In this document: piece by piece, positions 34,083-44,202 of the stretch
Position numbering within the stretch: position 1 is the stretch's first letter
Layout: each line of letters begins with the position of its first letter
Assembly (NCBI GenBank): GCA_013112715.1
Contig: JABFGB010000026.1
Location: forward strand, 21,111 to 85,110
Length of the DNA stretch: 64,000 nucleotides
Reading direction: 5' to 3'
DNA from: Chloroflexota bacterium
GTDB taxonomy: Bacteria; Chloroflexota; Anaerolineae; Aggregatilineales; J027
The notes under the pieces: model-generated
Databases searched by the model: none
What the model was told of the DNA's origin: nothing
Seen by the model: the letters and a program-made list of their open reading frames with translations, nothing else
Made by a program: the position numbers and the translations under genes

Positions 34083-34097
34083 GGTGGCTTGTCCCGT

Positions 34098-35390
34098 TTA
34101 ATTAAATTGAGGTAAATACGCGCGATGGGTGGCAAGCAGATCATCTAACACCGCCTGCACTCGATCAGCCGTTGGCCCCAGCGGATGTACCAGCAGCGCT
34201 TCATAGGCCGCTTTGCGATCCCCATGTACCGCTGCTTCAACCGTCAAAATTTCATAGGCTTTGATCTGCGCTACCAAGCCGAAACAAGCCATTGGCAGTG
34301 GTTTGGCAGGTAGAGGCGTAATGCCGGATTTATTGACCTTGCATGGTATTTCCAACACCCAATCAGCGGGCCAACCTTCAACCGCGCCACGATGGGGGGT
34401 ATTGACGATATGCGTCTCGCCTAAATCGTTATAATGGGCATTCAGCAGTTGCGTCGCCACCGTCGAATAATAGGCCCCGCCGCGCTGCATCAAACCTTCT
34501 GGCGGAACACTCCGATCCGGCTCGGCATACTGTGCAAACAGCCCTTTTTCAATCTCCATGACCTTTTCGGCGCGTGAGGGAGGCCATTTTTCCTGCGCGG
34601 CCAGTTTTTTGTCGGTGTAGTAGAAATACTGCAAATAGCCGTTAGGGATCATTTGCAACGTTTCAATCGTGCCAGCATCCCAAGCATCATTTTCGCCACT
34701 CCGCAGGGATTCAATATAGCCTTGCATGACTTGGGGCCACACATCCTCACCGTCAATGCGGAAACCGCGATGCCATGTTAGGTGGTTCAGACCGAGTGTA
34801 TCGAGTTCCGTCCGTTCTGGCTCTACGGTTAATCCCGCTTTTGCCAACTGCTCTAAAATGGACATCTTGGTCGTGATTGGCCCATTACAAACGCCTACTG
34901 CTGGTATATCGGCGGCATAACGCGACAAGGCTTCGGTGACCAACCCGGCTGGATTTGCAAAATTGACCAGCATGGCCCCCGGCGCGGCGAGTTCTCGCAT
35001 ATCGTGGGCGATTTTGAGGATGACCGGAATGGTGCGTAATGCTTTTGCCATCCCGCCGATGCCAGTAGTTTCTTGCCCGATGAGGCCATGCCGCCGACCC
35101 AAATATTCATCTTCACGACGGGCCTGCATCCATCCCACCCGCAGTTGGGTGGTGACATAATTTGCACCACGCACTGCTTCCCGTTGATCGGTAGTCAGAT
35201 GTACCTCAAATGGCACCCCGGCAGCCTTGACCATGCGTTGGGCAAATTTGCCGACAATTTCCAATCGCTCCGGCAAAATATCCATCAGCCAAAGTTCCTT
35301 GATTGGAAAACTGCCGATACGCTCCAAAAATCCGTTAATCAGTTCCGGGGTATACGATGAACCCCCGCCAATGACTGCAACTTTCATCAT
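34098..35390 (-). CDS. GH4 6-phospho-beta-glucosidase-like enzyme
   Basis: This NAD- and Mn-dependent glycosidase of family 4 cleaves by oxidation and elimination rather than by classical hydrolysis. It has 430 residues. The Rossmann start is VAVIGGGSSYTPELINGFLE, and the metal ligands are Cys168 in AVGVCNGPI and His203 in LGLNHLTWHRG. These phrases and the length fit the 6-phospho-beta-glucosidase branch. No PTS component is in the window, so phosphorylated substrate must come from another route, possibly the adjacent kinase. ATG occurs twice at the start; AAAGG lies seven bases before the first. Confidence 0.9.
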   Translation of the reverse strand: MMKVAVIGGGSSYTPELINGFLERIGSFPIKELWLMDILPERLEIVGKFAQRMVKAAGVPFEVHLTTDQREAVRGANYVTTQLRVGWMQARREDEYLGRRHGLIGQETTGIGGMAKALRTIPVILKIAHDMRELAAPGAMLVNFANPAGLVTEALSRYAADIPAVGVCNGPITTKMSILEQLAKAGLTVEPERTELDTLGLNHLTWHRGFRIDGEDVWPQVMQGYIESLRSGENDAWDAGTIETLQMIPNGYLQYFYYTDKKLAAQEKWPPSRAEKVMEIEKGLFAQYAEPDRSVPPEGLMQRGGAYYSTVATQLLNAHYNDLGETHIVNTPHRGAVEGWPADWVLEIPCKVNKSGITPLPAKPLPMACFGLVAQIKAYEILTVEAAVHGDRKAAYEALLVHPLGPTADRVQAVLDDLLATHRAYLPQFN

Positions 35391-35499
35391 TCCACTGCCT
35401 TTCAATGTAACGGCTTGTTATAGACCGCTTTAATCACTTATATTGTCTAATCCCCTTGCTTCGTCTGTGTCTAAAAATTCAATTCTCGCGCAATGAGTT

Positions 35500-35814
35500 T
35501 TACCATCGAAATCTAGGCTGATTTTTCCAAAGCATGTATATACATATCCAAAGGAAGGGAAACCCTAAAAGTACACCGCAGACACCGATGGTATGACCGA
35601 TGCCATGACTTATCCACAAAAGAAGCAAACCGGATACACCACACAAACCTCCGTCAACCATGAAGTAGTAGCTGGCGCGAACTCCTAAATCCCTTCTTAC
35701 TCCCAAACGAAAAGGGTCTTCTTGATGTTTAATCGCGCGAATGCCGCCATAGACAAAACCAAATGTGACCCATAAAAAAATCACAGTTCCAAAAACTTTT
35801 TCAAGGAGACTCAT
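35500..35814 (-). CDS. Small three-helix membrane protein
   Basis: This 104-residue protein is unrecognised. Three hydrophobic segments are visible: about residues 7-24, 46-65 and 70-92. A short basic loop (RAIKHQEDPFRLGVRRDLGVR) lies between the first two. The start at 35814 has AAAGAGG five bases upstream and sits ten bases after the end of the lacI-type gene, so it is probably translated from the same message. No function can be given. Confidence 0.6.
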   Translation of the reverse strand: MSLLEKVFGTVIFLWVTFGFVYGGIRAIKHQEDPFRLGVRRDLGVRASYYFMVDGGLCGVSGLLLLWISHGIGHTIGVCGVLLGFPFLWICIYMLWKNQPRFRW

Positions 35815-35824
35815 GGAACCTCTT

Positions 35825-36841
35825 TCAGCAACATCCACACGAGCGCCGAATCACCAATTCCGTCGGCAGGAGGGTCTTCAATTCGACTTCCTCGCCATGT
35901 ATCACTTTCACTAACTGCTCCACTGCGATACGAGCTGCCTGTTCGATGGGCGCACGCACCGTCGTCAGAGGTGGGTCGAGATAGGCCGCCAACCGAATAT
36001 CATCAAACCCCACGAGGGCAATATCTTCGGGGATGCGTAATTCCGCCTCCTTCAGTGCTATCATCGCGCCAATCGCCGAATCATCATCCGCCGCAAAAAT
36101 CACTTTAGCTTTCAGCCCCTGCTCGACCCAATGCGAGACCGAGAGATGGGCTTGGGCCTCATCAAATCCCCCCAAAGACACCAACTTGGGGTCAAATGGA
36201 ATATTATGAGCGGCAAGGCTCTCTTGATACCCCAATTTGCGCCAATAGGCATCTTCGTGACTGTCTGGCCCTTCCAAAAATGCGATCTTCCGATAGCCGC
36301 GTTCTTCAATCAAATAATCCACCATGCGCCTTGCCCCAATCTTATTTTCGACGGTCACACACGGGATATTTAAATTGGGCGGGGAGGAGCGATGCAGCAG
36401 TACCATTGGGAGGCCGATCTTGTGCAGCCTTAGAATTTCTTCTTGAGGTAGGCTGTCTGCGAAGATAATGAGGCCGTCCGTATTGTTTTCGCCCAGTGGA
36501 TAGGGAGGGGTGGCTTTGTCCATGCCACCAGTCGAGCTAATCAATAAGCTCATGCCGCTTGCCCTTGCTGTAACTTCAATCCCACGCAGCATTGGCTGAA
36601 AAAACTCACTATTGATTTCATCCACCAATAAACCAATCGCGTTGGTGCGACGACTGGCAAGCCCGCGTGCCGCTGCGTTGGGTTTGTAATTCAGGGCCTC
36701 AATCGCCGCATAGACTTTCGCTGCTGTCTCAGGCAAGACAGGCCCAGTTTTATTGATGACCCGGCTGACGGTTGCTGTTGAAACCCCGGCATATTGGGCG
36801 ACTTCTACAATCGTAATGCGGTTTGAATCATCCAACTGCAT
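35825..36841 (-). CDS. LacI-family repressor of the GH4/kinase/GH20 operon
   Basis: This 338-residue regulator has the HTH VEVAQYAGVSTATVSRVINK and hinge YKPNAAARGLASRRT, then a sugar-sensing domain ending with ALVGFDDIRLAAYLDPPLTTV. The C-terminus RRSCGCC is Cys-rich, as in a number of LacI relatives. It heads the - strand block, and its own promoter carries a perfect operator between 36862 and 36877. The effector is unknown; an amino sugar or its phosphate is plausible from the neighbours. Confidence 0.93.
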   Translation of the reverse strand: MQLDDSNRITIVEVAQYAGVSTATVSRVINKTGPVLPETAAKVYAAIEALNYKPNAAARGLASRRTNAIGLLVDEINSEFFQPMLRGIEVTARASGMSLLISSTGGMDKATPPYPLGENNTDGLIIFADSLPQEEILRLHKIGLPMVLLHRSSPPNLNIPCVTVENKIGARRMVDYLIEERGYRKIAFLEGPDSHEDAYWRKLGYQESLAAHNIPFDPKLVSLGGFDEAQAHLSVSHWVEQGLKAKVIFAADDDSAIGAMIALKEAELRIPEDIALVGFDDIRLAAYLDPPLTTVRAPIEQAARIAVEQLVKVIHGEEVELKTLLPTELVIRRSCGCC

Positions 36842-36861
36842 AAATGACTCTCAGTAATCTG

Positions 36862-36906
36862 ATGTAAGCGCTTACATAGCATATCGAATAAACCGTAACT
36901 CGTCAA
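36862..36906 (-). promoter_or_regulatory. Promoter with perfect LacI/cre-like operator
   Basis: On the - strand TTGACG (36906-36901), 17 bases, then TATGCT (36883-36878) form a good sigma-70-type promoter. The perfect 16-base palindrome ATGTAAGCGCTTACAT (36862-36877) follows the -10 box at once, where a bound repressor would block transcription. The gene start is 21 bases further on. Confidence 0.82.
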
Positions 36907-36952
36907 GGAAAAGAGCTTGAAATTCACTATAATCAATCTGACTGAGAAGTCA

Positions 36953-37336
36953 TTATTTGAGGTTGACTAATCCGGCAAGGGTTGGGGTAAAGCCACATTG
37001 TGCATAAAACTCGTGCAGGTGTGGTTCATAATCTATATGAATCCATTCAATGTTATAACGACGGACTGCATCAATTCCGGCACGCACGATTTGCAAGCCA
37101 ATCCCCCGACGCTGAAAATCTGGATGCACAGTGGTGTCTAATAAAAAAGCGTGTACGCCGCCATCCCAAGCAAAATTTACAAACCCTACCACTTGACTGT
37201 CTATATAAGCGCAGATGTAAAGCAAACTGCGGATCAGGATGGGGTCAAAATCTAGTGATGAATGATTGTCCCATGCGACGGCAAATAAGATATTCAGTTC
37301 CTCATTGGTGACAGCAGGGCTAATTTTAATCTCCAC
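36953..37336 (-). CDS. GNAT-family N-acetyltransferase
   Basis: This 127-residue acetyl-CoA-dependent transferase of unknown substrate has the acetyl-CoA loop visible in VHPDFQRRGIGLQIVRAGID (Q/R-x-x-G-x-G/A form), and the C-terminal HEFYAQCGFTPT is typical. The start is a GTG at 37336, chosen because AAAGAGG lies six bases upstream. The longer open frame to 37570 runs through the cupin gene and is not needed. It overlaps the last 11 bases of the cupin gene, so the two are probably coupled. Confidence 0.8.
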   Translation of the reverse strand: MEIKISPAVTNEELNILFAVAWDNHSSLDFDPILIRSLLYICAYIDSQVVGFVNFAWDGGVHAFLLDTTVHPDFQRRGIGLQIVRAGIDAVRRYNIEWIHIDYEPHLHEFYAQCGFTPTLAGLVNLK

Positions 37337-37706
37337 CTTGCGCCTCTTTAGAAATGTGTAGGGAAAAGAAAAGGGCCGTTTCATCACCGAGATTGATGAA
37401 CGAGTGCCATAATTCTGCTGGAATGATAAACGCCATGCCGGGTTCAAGGTCGTGTTCATAGGCCGATGGCGAGTTTTCATTTTCGGCATAACGCAGCCGC
37501 GAGTGACCCTGTAGTACATAATTGACTTCTGTCGCCTTTTCATGCACATGCCAGCGGATGTTATTGCCAACCTCGATTTTGAGGATCATCATATCATCGG
37601 GGGTTTGATCTGGGGCGTTAGCAAAATATTTGACCTCGACCCCAGCTACCACCGGGCTGGGTGTCCATGCCAACTGCTGTAAATAGATGATTTCCGGTAT
37701 ACGCAT
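37326..37706 (-). CDS. Cupin-domain protein
   Basis: This 126-residue single cupin barrel has the metal-binding first motif RWHVHEKATEVNYVLQG (His, His, Glu) and the second motif ending ELWHSFINLGD. AGGAG lies nine bases before the ATG. It may be a small enzyme or a sugar/metabolite sensor; the family does not allow more. It is divergent from the fructokinase gene. Confidence 0.8.
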   Translation of the reverse strand: MRIPEIIYLQQLAWTPSPVVAGVEVKYFANAPDQTPDDMMILKIEVGNNIRWHVHEKATEVNYVLQGHSRLRYAENENSPSAYEHDLEPGMAFIIPAELWHSFINLGDETALFFSLHISKEAQGGD

Positions 37707-37820
37707 GGTGAAAAACTCCTATAATAATTCCGCAAAAATGTGCTATAAATTGGACTGCACTGTCGTTTCATCATCCTTACGAAAACAAACGCTTATCTAA
37801 ATTTTATATCGAGGGTGGCT

Positions 37821-38687
37821 ATGTTCGGTGGAATTGAAGCAGGTGGAACTGAATTTGTCTGTGCGGTTGGGACTGACCCTCAAAATATCGTCGTTAGCAA
37901 CCCAATGTCTACGACAACCCCTGCCGAAACATTTCAAAAAGTCATTACGTTTTTTCGCCAACACCCCCCAGTGAAAAAGATTGGCATCGGGTCGTTTGGC
38001 CCGGTGGATATTCACCGCAATTCCCCCACCTTTGGGTATATCACCACGACTCCTAAACCGGGTTGGGCCAATACTGATTTTGGTGGGTTCATCAGCCGTG
38101 AATTGGGTTTGCCTGTCGAGTTTGACACGGATGTGAATACAGCGGCATTGGGGGAACATAAGTGGGGTGCAGCGGTCGGGCTTGATGATTTTCTCTATCT
38201 GACGATTGGCACGGGTGTGGGTGGCGGTGTTATGGTCAATGGTCGCTTGGTGCATGGCCTGATTCACCCCGAATTGGGTCATATTCTGCTGCCGCGTGAC
38301 CCCATTAACGACCCGTTTGAAGGTAACTGCCCCTTTCATAAGGACTGTTTGGAGGGGTTGACCACTGGGCCAGCCCTGCAAAAACGTTGGAAAGTCTCTC
38401 CCAAGACCCTGCCTGTTGACCATCCGGCGTGGGAGTTGGAAGCCGAGTACATCGCTATCGCACTGGTGAATTTTGCCTGTACCCTCTCCCCTAAGCGAAT
38501 TATTTTGGGGGGCGGGGTCATGCGCCAAACCCAGCTTTTCCCGATGATTCGCAGCAAATTCCAGACTTTGCTCAATGGGTATTTGCAGCATCCCGCCATT
38601 TTGCAGGATGTGGATCATTACATTGTGCCACCTGCGCTGGGGGATCACGCCGGAGTATTGGGGGCGATTGCATTAGCCCAACAGTAA
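37821..38687 (+). CDS. ROK-family fructokinase (GmuE-like)
   Basis: This 288-residue kinase probably converts fructose to fructose 6-phosphate with ATP. It begins [17 protein letters not shown], the opening typical of ROK fructokinases, and has the glycine-rich [18 protein letters not shown] and the zinc site His plus Cys residues in [10 protein letters not shown] and CPFHKDC. GAGGG lies five bases before the ATG; a GTG six bases earlier is less likely. It is a single-gene unit closed by a terminator hairpin. Confidence 0.9.
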   Translation: MFGGIEAGGTEFVCAVGTDPQNIVVSNPMSTTTPAETFQKVITFFRQHPPVKKIGIGSFGPVDIHRNSPTFGYITTTPKPGWANTDFGGFISRELGLPVEFDTDVNTAALGEHKWGAAVGLDDFLYLTIGTGVGGGVMVNGRLVHGLIHPELGHILLPRDPINDPFEGNCPFHKDCLEGLTTGPALQKRWKVSPKTLPVDHPAWELEAEYIAIALVNFACTLSPKRIILGGGVMRQTQLFPMIRSKFQTLLNGYLQHPAILQDVDHYIVPPALGDHAGVLGAIALAQQ

Positions 38688-38691
38688 ATTT

Positions 38692-38728
38692 TGATGTAGG
38701 GCAGGACTGAAAACCTGCCCAAATTTTA
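38692..38728. terminator. Terminator between fructokinase and hypE
   Basis: GGGCAGG and CCTGCCC form a perfect seven-base stem with an eight-base loop and AT-rich flanks. It can serve both convergent genes. Confidence 0.75.
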
Positions 38729-38729
38729 T

Positions 38730-39779
38730 CTAACAGATACGGGGTAATTGTTCACCGATTTGCATAGCAACAACGCGAGTCCCGCCGATGCCTGTGCGCG
38801 ACGTGACCTTACCCCGATGTTCATTCACCACCTCGCCAATAATCTCTGCGTCTTGGCCCAACGGATGTTGGCGCATGGTCTCCAAAATGGCGTCGGCATC
38901 TTCGGGGGCAACAACGGCTAATAATTTGCCCTCGTTGGCGACATACAGTGGATCCATGCCCAACAATTCGCAGGCCGCCGCGACTTCAGGCCGAACGGGG
39001 AATTGGCGTTCATCTAATGCAATGCCGATCCCCGCCGATTTCGCAATTTCATTCAGCGATGAGGCTACTCCGCCGCGTGTGGGGTCGCGCAAGACATGAA
39101 TGCTCTTTGAACATTGCAGCATCGCCGTGACAAGGCCATTTAATGGGGCAGAATCACTGCGAATGGGGCTTTCAAATTCCAACCCCTCCCGCACGCTCAT
39201 AATCGCCATACCGTGATCGCCAATTGTGCCGCTGATTAAAATCTGGTCACCGGGGCGGGCATTTTGGGGGGCGATGTCAATGCCAGTCGGAATCAGACCC
39301 ACACCACTGGTATTGATATAAATTTGATCGCCATGCCCCTTATCAACGACTTTGGTATCGCCTGTGACGACCTGCACATGGGCATTACGCGCCGCTGCCG
39401 CCAGTAAATCCACCAGACTTCCCAATGTGTTCATCGGCAGGCCCTCTTCCAAAATCATGCCAACACTCAGGAACAGCGGGGTCGCCCCCAACATAGCGAG
39501 ATCGTTGACGGTGCCATTGATGGCGAGGTCGGCGATGCTGCCACCGGGGAAAAATAGAGGTCGTACCACATAGGAGTCCGTCGAAAAAGCCAGCCGCTGT
39601 CCACCAACTGCCAGCGACGCCCCATCCGCCAGCGAACTGAGCATGGGGTTATGAAACGCGGGCACAAAAAGATGCTCCACCAAATCATTGGAAAGTTTGC
39701 CGCCGCCACCATGCCCCATCACAATCTGAGGGTAATCACGCAGCGGGAGGGGACAGGCCCAATTATCGAAATCTATCAT
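38730..39779 (-). CDS. hypE: Hydrogenase maturation protein HypE
   Basis: HypE dehydrates a carbamoyl group on its C-terminal Cys to thiocyanate, the source of cyanide ligands for the NiFe site. It has 349 residues. The ATP-binding PurM-like fold shows [12 protein letters not shown] and the phrase [18 protein letters not shown]. The protein ends in the required P-R-I-C tail with the acceptor Cys last. It starts within the stop of hypD (ATGA overlap). Confidence 0.96.
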   Translation of the reverse strand: MIDFDNWACPLPLRDYPQIVMGHGGGGKLSNDLVEHLFVPAFHNPMLSSLADGASLAVGGQRLAFSTDSYVVRPLFFPGGSIADLAINGTVNDLAMLGATPLFLSVGMILEEGLPMNTLGSLVDLLAAAARNAHVQVVTGDTKVVDKGHGDQIYINTSGVGLIPTGIDIAPQNARPGDQILISGTIGDHGMAIMSVREGLEFESPIRSDSAPLNGLVTAMLQCSKSIHVLRDPTRGGVASSLNEIAKSAGIGIALDERQFPVRPEVAAACELLGMDPLYVANEGKLLAVVAPEDADAILETMRQHPLGQDAEIIGEVVNEHRGKVTSRTGIGGTRVVAMQIGEQLPRIC

Positions 39780-40885
39780 GGGGCTACCTGTTCGTGTTCG
39801 ATGAAACGACCATAATTATAATAAGCCGCGCACGCCCCTTCGCTGGAGACCATCGTCGCGCCGAGAGGTTTGGAGGGGGTACATTCTTTGCCAAAGGCAG
39901 GGCATTGATGCGGCTTGATGAGTCCTTGCAGCACTTCCCCACTGCGGCAGATGGCGGATTCTTGGGTGTGAATATCGCCAACTTGGAAACGGATCGCGGC
40001 GTCCATATCCCGATAGGCCGCGTTTAGCTGCCAGCCACTTTGTGGAATCATGCCAATGCCGCGCCATGTTCGGTCACACACTTCAAAGACTTCTTGCATA
40101 ACCTTCTGGGCAGGGAGATTTCCTTCGCGCTGCACAGCCCGTGAATAGGCGTTTTCAACCGCGTGCCGACTCGCTTCTAATTGCAGAACCGCATGATAAA
40201 CGCCGTTCAGTACATCCAGCGGTTCAAAACCTGTAACCACAATCGGGACGTGATATTTTTCAGCAAGAGGTTCGTACTGCCAATAACCCATGACGCTGCA
40301 CACATGCCCTGCCGCCAAAAACGCCTGTACACGACAGGTGGGGGATTGCATTAGAGCTTCAATGGCGGGTGGTACAAGTACATGCGAAACCAACATGGAG
40401 AAATTTTTAAGACCCTGCTTTTTAGCGACTACTAACGCTTGGGCATTGGCGGGAGCGGTGGTTTCAAAGCCGATACCAAAAAAGACTACCTGCCTATCGG
40501 GGTTATCACGAGCCACTTTTACTGCATCAAGGGGCGAATAGACAATGCGGATGTCCCCACCCTGACTCTTGACGGCAAATAGGTCGCGGTCACTGCCGGG
40601 AACGCGCAGCATATCGCCAAAAGAACAAAAAATGACATTGGGTTGGGCGGCAATGGCAAGGGCTTTGTCAATGGTTTCAAGCGGGGTGACACAGACCGGA
40701 CAGCCGGGGCCGTGAATCAATTCGATTTCAGGTGGCAGCAGTTGGTCAATGCCGTTGCGGATGATCGAATGCGTCTGACCGCCACAAACCTCCATCATCG
40801 CCCAAGGGCGGGTGGTGATTTGGTGGATTTCGTAGAGCAGTTTCTGCACGAGGTCATTGTTGCGGAATTCAGTGAGATACTTCAT
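39776..40885 (-). CDS. hypD: Hydrogenase maturation protein HypD
   Basis: HypD is an iron-sulfur scaffold on which, with HypC, the Fe(CN)2CO unit is built. It has 369 residues. The conserved phrases [26 protein letters not shown] and the C-terminal Cys region ([38 protein letters not shown]) that ligates 4Fe-4S are all present. It lies 22 bases after hypC and overlaps hypE by four. Confidence 0.96.
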   Translation of the reverse strand: MKYLTEFRNNDLVQKLLYEIHQITTRPWAMMEVCGGQTHSIIRNGIDQLLPPEIELIHGPGCPVCVTPLETIDKALAIAAQPNVIFCSFGDMLRVPGSDRDLFAVKSQGGDIRIVYSPLDAVKVARDNPDRQVVFFGIGFETTAPANAQALVVAKKQGLKNFSMLVSHVLVPPAIEALMQSPTCRVQAFLAAGHVCSVMGYWQYEPLAEKYHVPIVVTGFEPLDVLNGVYHAVLQLEASRHAVENAYSRAVQREGNLPAQKVMQEVFEVCDRTWRGIGMIPQSGWQLNAAYRDMDAAIRFQVGDIHTQESAICRSGEVLQGLIKPHQCPAFGKECTPSKPLGATMVSSEGACAAYYNYGRFIEHEQVAP

Positions 40886-40907
40886 TGATGGTGTTCCTTC
40901 AGAAATT

Positions 40908-41165
40908 TCACTCTAGATGTTCCGGGTTGAGTTCTTCACTCAAAACGCCTAGTTCCTCGAACATTTTCAGTGTTGCGAGCGCGGATTCTTCGTCAAGACG
41001 AGTGATAGCAAACCCAACATGCACGATGGTGTAATCGCCCACAACGGCTTCGGGGACATATTCAAGGCAAACCTCTTTGATGATGCCGCCGAAATTGACC
41101 TTACCCATACGAACCCCGTCGAGTTCATATACTTCTTTGATTTGACCGGGAACCCCTAAGCACAT
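40908..41165 (-). CDS. hypC: Hydrogenase maturation chaperone HypC
   Basis: This 85-residue HypC/HupF chaperone works with HypD. The functional N-terminal Cys2 is present in [12 protein letters not shown]. The rest, [19 protein letters not shown], is the standard beta-barrel. The gene starts two bases after the hypF stop. Confidence 0.95.
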   Translation of the reverse strand: MCLGVPGQIKEVYELDGVRMGKVNFGGIIKEVCLEYVPEAVVGDYTIVHVGFAITRLDEESALATLKMFEELGVLSEELNPEHLE

Positions 41166-41167
41166 GG

Positions 41168-43477
41168 TTACTGCTCCTTACGGTTCATTTGAATTTGTTT
41201 AGCACCGATGATGGCCTGCCCTAAAGCCAACCCACCATCATTCGGCGGTACGGCCCGATGTACCAGCACCTCAAAACCACTTTGGGTAAGGGCTTGGCTG
41301 GTTAGGGCCAGTAGCAATACATTTTGAAACACCCCCCCGCTCAAAGCAACTCGATGAATGCCTGTTTTTTGACGCAACAAGTCACAAATTTTCAAAATCA
41401 CATCCGCCACCCCACGATGAAATTTGCCTGCGATGAGATTTTGTGACACACCCTGCTGTAAATCGTCCACTATGGCCCTGAATACGGGACTAGCATCGAG
41501 TTGGATAGGCGTATCTGGCAGGATTTCTAGAACAAAGGAGTAACTCTTATCCGTCATAGTAGCCATGCTTTCGAGTTCAATGGCGGCTTGGGCTTCATAC
41601 GAAACGATTTGGCGTACCCCAATCAGCGCGGCGACAGCATCAAATAGGCGACCCATACTGCTGGTGGGGACGGTGTTGAAGCTGGTCTCAAATTGACGGG
41701 CCAAAATCCGCTGTTCGACGGTGGGGCAAGCCACAACCGGGGGCAGCCATTCCTCCCATTCAATACCCGCTGACCAAAGATGGGCCAGTGCGACACGATA
41801 GGGTTTTTTGACCGCTGCATCGCCCCCCGCCAGTGGCACATATTTGAGATGGGCCACGCGCTCAAAGTGGGCATAATCTGCCAGCAAAAATTCACCACCC
41901 CAAATTGCACCGTCTGTACCATAACCTGTGCCGTCCAAACAAACGCCAATAATGGGGGATTGTCCCGTGTCGCCATGTTCAGCTAAAACAGCCGCGATAT
42001 GGGCATGATGATGCTGCACTTGAATGAGTAGGAGGCTGTTGGCGCTGGCATATTCATGGGACCATGTAGTAGTGAGATAGTTGGGGTGCAGGTCGCAAAT
42101 GACGGCCTCTGGTTGTAGGCGATAGAGCGTTGAAAAATGCTCCACCGACGCAGTGAAAGCGTTCAGGGTTTCGATATTTTCCATGTCGCCGATGTGCTGG
42201 CTTAAAAAGGCGTGCCGATGATGGGTCAGGCAAAAGGTGTTTTTGAGTTCGCCACCTGTCGCCAAAACCGTCGCCACGTCAAAGGGTAGTTTGACCGGAA
42301 AGGGGGTATAACCGCGTGAGCGACGGATGGGCAGTTCATCTTGGTCATGAATCCGCAGCACCGAATCATCACAGGCGGTATGAATGGGGCGATTATGCAG
42401 TAAAAAGCCATCCACCAGTGGGGTAAGCGAATGTAGGGCATCGGCATTGTCTTTGCAGATTGGTTCCCCGCTGAAATTGCCAGAGGTCATGACAAGGGGG
42501 TAATCATCCAGTAGCAAATAATGGAGGGGTGCATACGCCAGCATCACCCCAACGTATTGATTACCCGGCGCGACGAGTTCGGAAAGTGTACTTGTCTGGC
42601 GTTTTTTGAGGAGCACAATTGGGCGCTGGGGGCTTTCCAAAAGTTCGACTTCGGCAGGATTGATTTCGGCAAGCTGACGGGCCATTTCCAAATCGCGTAC
42701 CATAATGGCAAAGGGTTTATCTACTCGCCCCTTGCGTTCGCGTAAAATTCGGAGGGCGGTGTCGGAACGGGCATCACAGGCCAGATGAAACCCACCAATC
42801 CCTTTGACGGCGATAATCTGGTCGTTGGCAAAGGCTTGTTTGGTTAGGGTAATCGCATCATCACCTTCAATGACCTCCCCCGAATGAGTTTGAAACCACA
42901 AATGCGGGCCGCAGACGGGACAGGCATTCGGCTGGGCATGAAAACGCCGATTCAGCGGGTCATGATATTCGGCGGCGCAATCGGGGCACATCTCAAAATC
43001 CGCCATTGTGGTTTTGGGGCGGTCATAGGGAATGCCCTGAATAATGGTAAAACGTGGGCCACAGTTGGTGCAGTTAATAAAAGGATAGTGATAGCGGCGG
43101 TTGGTGGGATCAAGTAATTCCCGCAGGCAATCCTCACAAATAGCGATGTCGGGGGGCAAAAGGGCGGTTAATTGGTCACTGGCTTGACTGGCGACAATCA
43201 CAAAATCATGATCATTAGTTGGAGCGATAGATTCCACCTGTACAGAATCCAAACGGGCTAAAGGTGGGAGTGAATTTAGCAGGCCCGATTGAAATTGAGC
43301 AAGATCTTCGGGTGTGCCTTCAATCTCAATAAACACCCCCTCACCATTGTTGCCGACGTGCCCCGCCAGATGGTACTGTTGGGCGAGACCGTAGACAAAG
43401 GGGCGAAAACCGACCCCTTGCACTATACCCTGAATAGTTAGACGTAAGCGTTGGCGTTCTGGCGATGTTGTGGACAT
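41168..43477 (-). CDS. hypF: Carbamoyltransferase HypF
   Basis: HypF makes the carbamoyl group from carbamoyl phosphate and ATP and passes it to HypE. It has 769 residues, with an N-terminal acylphosphatase domain (GIVQGVGFRPFVY), two zinc fingers (CEDC...CTNC and CPDC...CPVC) around residues 105-185, a YrdC-like domain, and a Kae1-like C-terminal domain with HHHAHIAAVLAEHG and GVCLDGTGYGTDG. The ATG at 43477 follows AAGG; the frame is open a further 30 bases without a better start. Confidence 0.96.
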   Translation of the reverse strand: MSTTSPERQRLRLTIQGIVQGVGFRPFVYGLAQQYHLAGHVGNNGEGVFIEIEGTPEDLAQFQSGLLNSLPPLARLDSVQVESIAPTNDHDFVIVASQASDQLTALLPPDIAICEDCLRELLDPTNRRYHYPFINCTNCGPRFTIIQGIPYDRPKTTMADFEMCPDCAAEYHDPLNRRFHAQPNACPVCGPHLWFQTHSGEVIEGDDAITLTKQAFANDQIIAVKGIGGFHLACDARSDTALRILRERKGRVDKPFAIMVRDLEMARQLAEINPAEVELLESPQRPIVLLKKRQTSTLSELVAPGNQYVGVMLAYAPLHYLLLDDYPLVMTSGNFSGEPICKDNADALHSLTPLVDGFLLHNRPIHTACDDSVLRIHDQDELPIRRSRGYTPFPVKLPFDVATVLATGGELKNTFCLTHHRHAFLSQHIGDMENIETLNAFTASVEHFSTLYRLQPEAVICDLHPNYLTTTWSHEYASANSLLLIQVQHHHAHIAAVLAEHGDTGQSPIIGVCLDGTGYGTDGAIWGGEFLLADYAHFERVAHLKYVPLAGGDAAVKKPYRVALAHLWSAGIEWEEWLPPVVACPTVEQRILARQFETSFNTVPTSSMGRLFDAVAALIGVRQIVSYEAQAAIELESMATMTDKSYSFVLEILPDTPIQLDASPVFRAIVDDLQQGVSQNLIAGKFHRGVADVILKICDLLRQKTGIHRVALSGGVFQNVLLLALTSQALTQSGFEVLVHRAVPPNDGGLALGQAIIGAKQIQMNRKEQ

Positions 43478-43512
43478 GATGAGCCTTGCTGCTCGGTTTT
43501 TCGGCAAAAAAT

Positions 43513-44202
43513 CTATTCAGCGACTAACGCAAAGGTGGCTTCCCGACTGGTGATGAGATGTTGAATCCAATTCTCCATCCCCGCGCCGGTCTTGGCGGAG
43601 GTTTCCAGTATCATCATGCCCGGATGCACCGACTGGATATTGGTAAGGGCGGCTGGTTTATCAAATTCCACCGCCGCCGCAATATCCATCTTGGTCAAGA
43701 CGGCTATATCTGCCGAATGGAACATGGTGGGGTATTTGAGCGGTTTATCTTCGCCCTCGGTGACGGAAAGCACCACCGCCCGTAGATGTTCACCTAAATC
43801 GTAGCTGGCGGGGCAGACAAGATTGCCCACGTTTTCGATAAACAGGAATTCAATTTGGCTTAAATCCAAGCCCCAATCACTTAGGTGGCCGCTAATCATA
43901 TCCGCTTCGAGATGGCAGTTACCGCCTGTCTGGATTTGGCGGACGGGTGCGCCGCTGCGGGACAGCCGATTAGCATCGTTATCGGTAGCGAGATCACCCA
44001 CCAGCGCTGCGGGTCGGTGGCCTGCTTGGATGAGACGACGCAGGGTATCCTCTAAAAGGGCGGTTTTGCCCGCGCCGGGGCTGGACACCAGATTGATGAC
44101 CAAAACATGGGCGGCATTAAATTGATCGCGCAGGTGATGGGCGAGAATGTCATTTTTTTCCAATACGCCACGTCGAATTTCAAGGATGCGAGGGGTGCTC
44201 AT
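43513..44202 (-). CDS. hypB: Hydrogenase nickel-insertion GTPase HypB
   Basis: HypB is a GTPase that inserts nickel with HypA. It has 229 residues. The Walker A motif is SSPGAGKTALLED, and the metal/GTPase motifs GGNCHLEADMI, FIENVGNLVCPA and VLTKMDIAAA are present. The N-terminal His-rich nickel store and the CxxCGC motif found in many HypB are both missing, so it is a minimal form. GGAGG lies about ten bases before the ATG. Its first 23 bases overlap the end of hypA. Confidence 0.95.
   Translation of the reverse strand: MSTPRILEIRRGVLEKNDILAHHLRDQFNAAHVLVINLVSSPGAGKTALLEDTLRRLIQAGHRPAALVGDLATDNDANRLSRSGAPVRQIQTGGNCHLEADMISGHLSDWGLDLSQIEFLFIENVGNLVCPASYDLGEHLRAVVLSVTEGEDKPLKYPTMFHSADIAVLTKMDIAAAVEFDKPAALTNIQSVHPGMMILETSAKTGAGMENWIQHLITSREATFALVAE

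Noticed and set aside
37777..37797. CAAACGCTTATC before the fructokinase considered as another LacI operator
   Set aside because: It shares only the GC-centred half of the perfect operator at 36862-36877 and is not palindromic.
37797..38648. Long antisense frame over the fructokinase gene
   Set aside because: The + strand encodes a complete ROK kinase with all motifs. The antisense product is basic, repetitive and without any motif.
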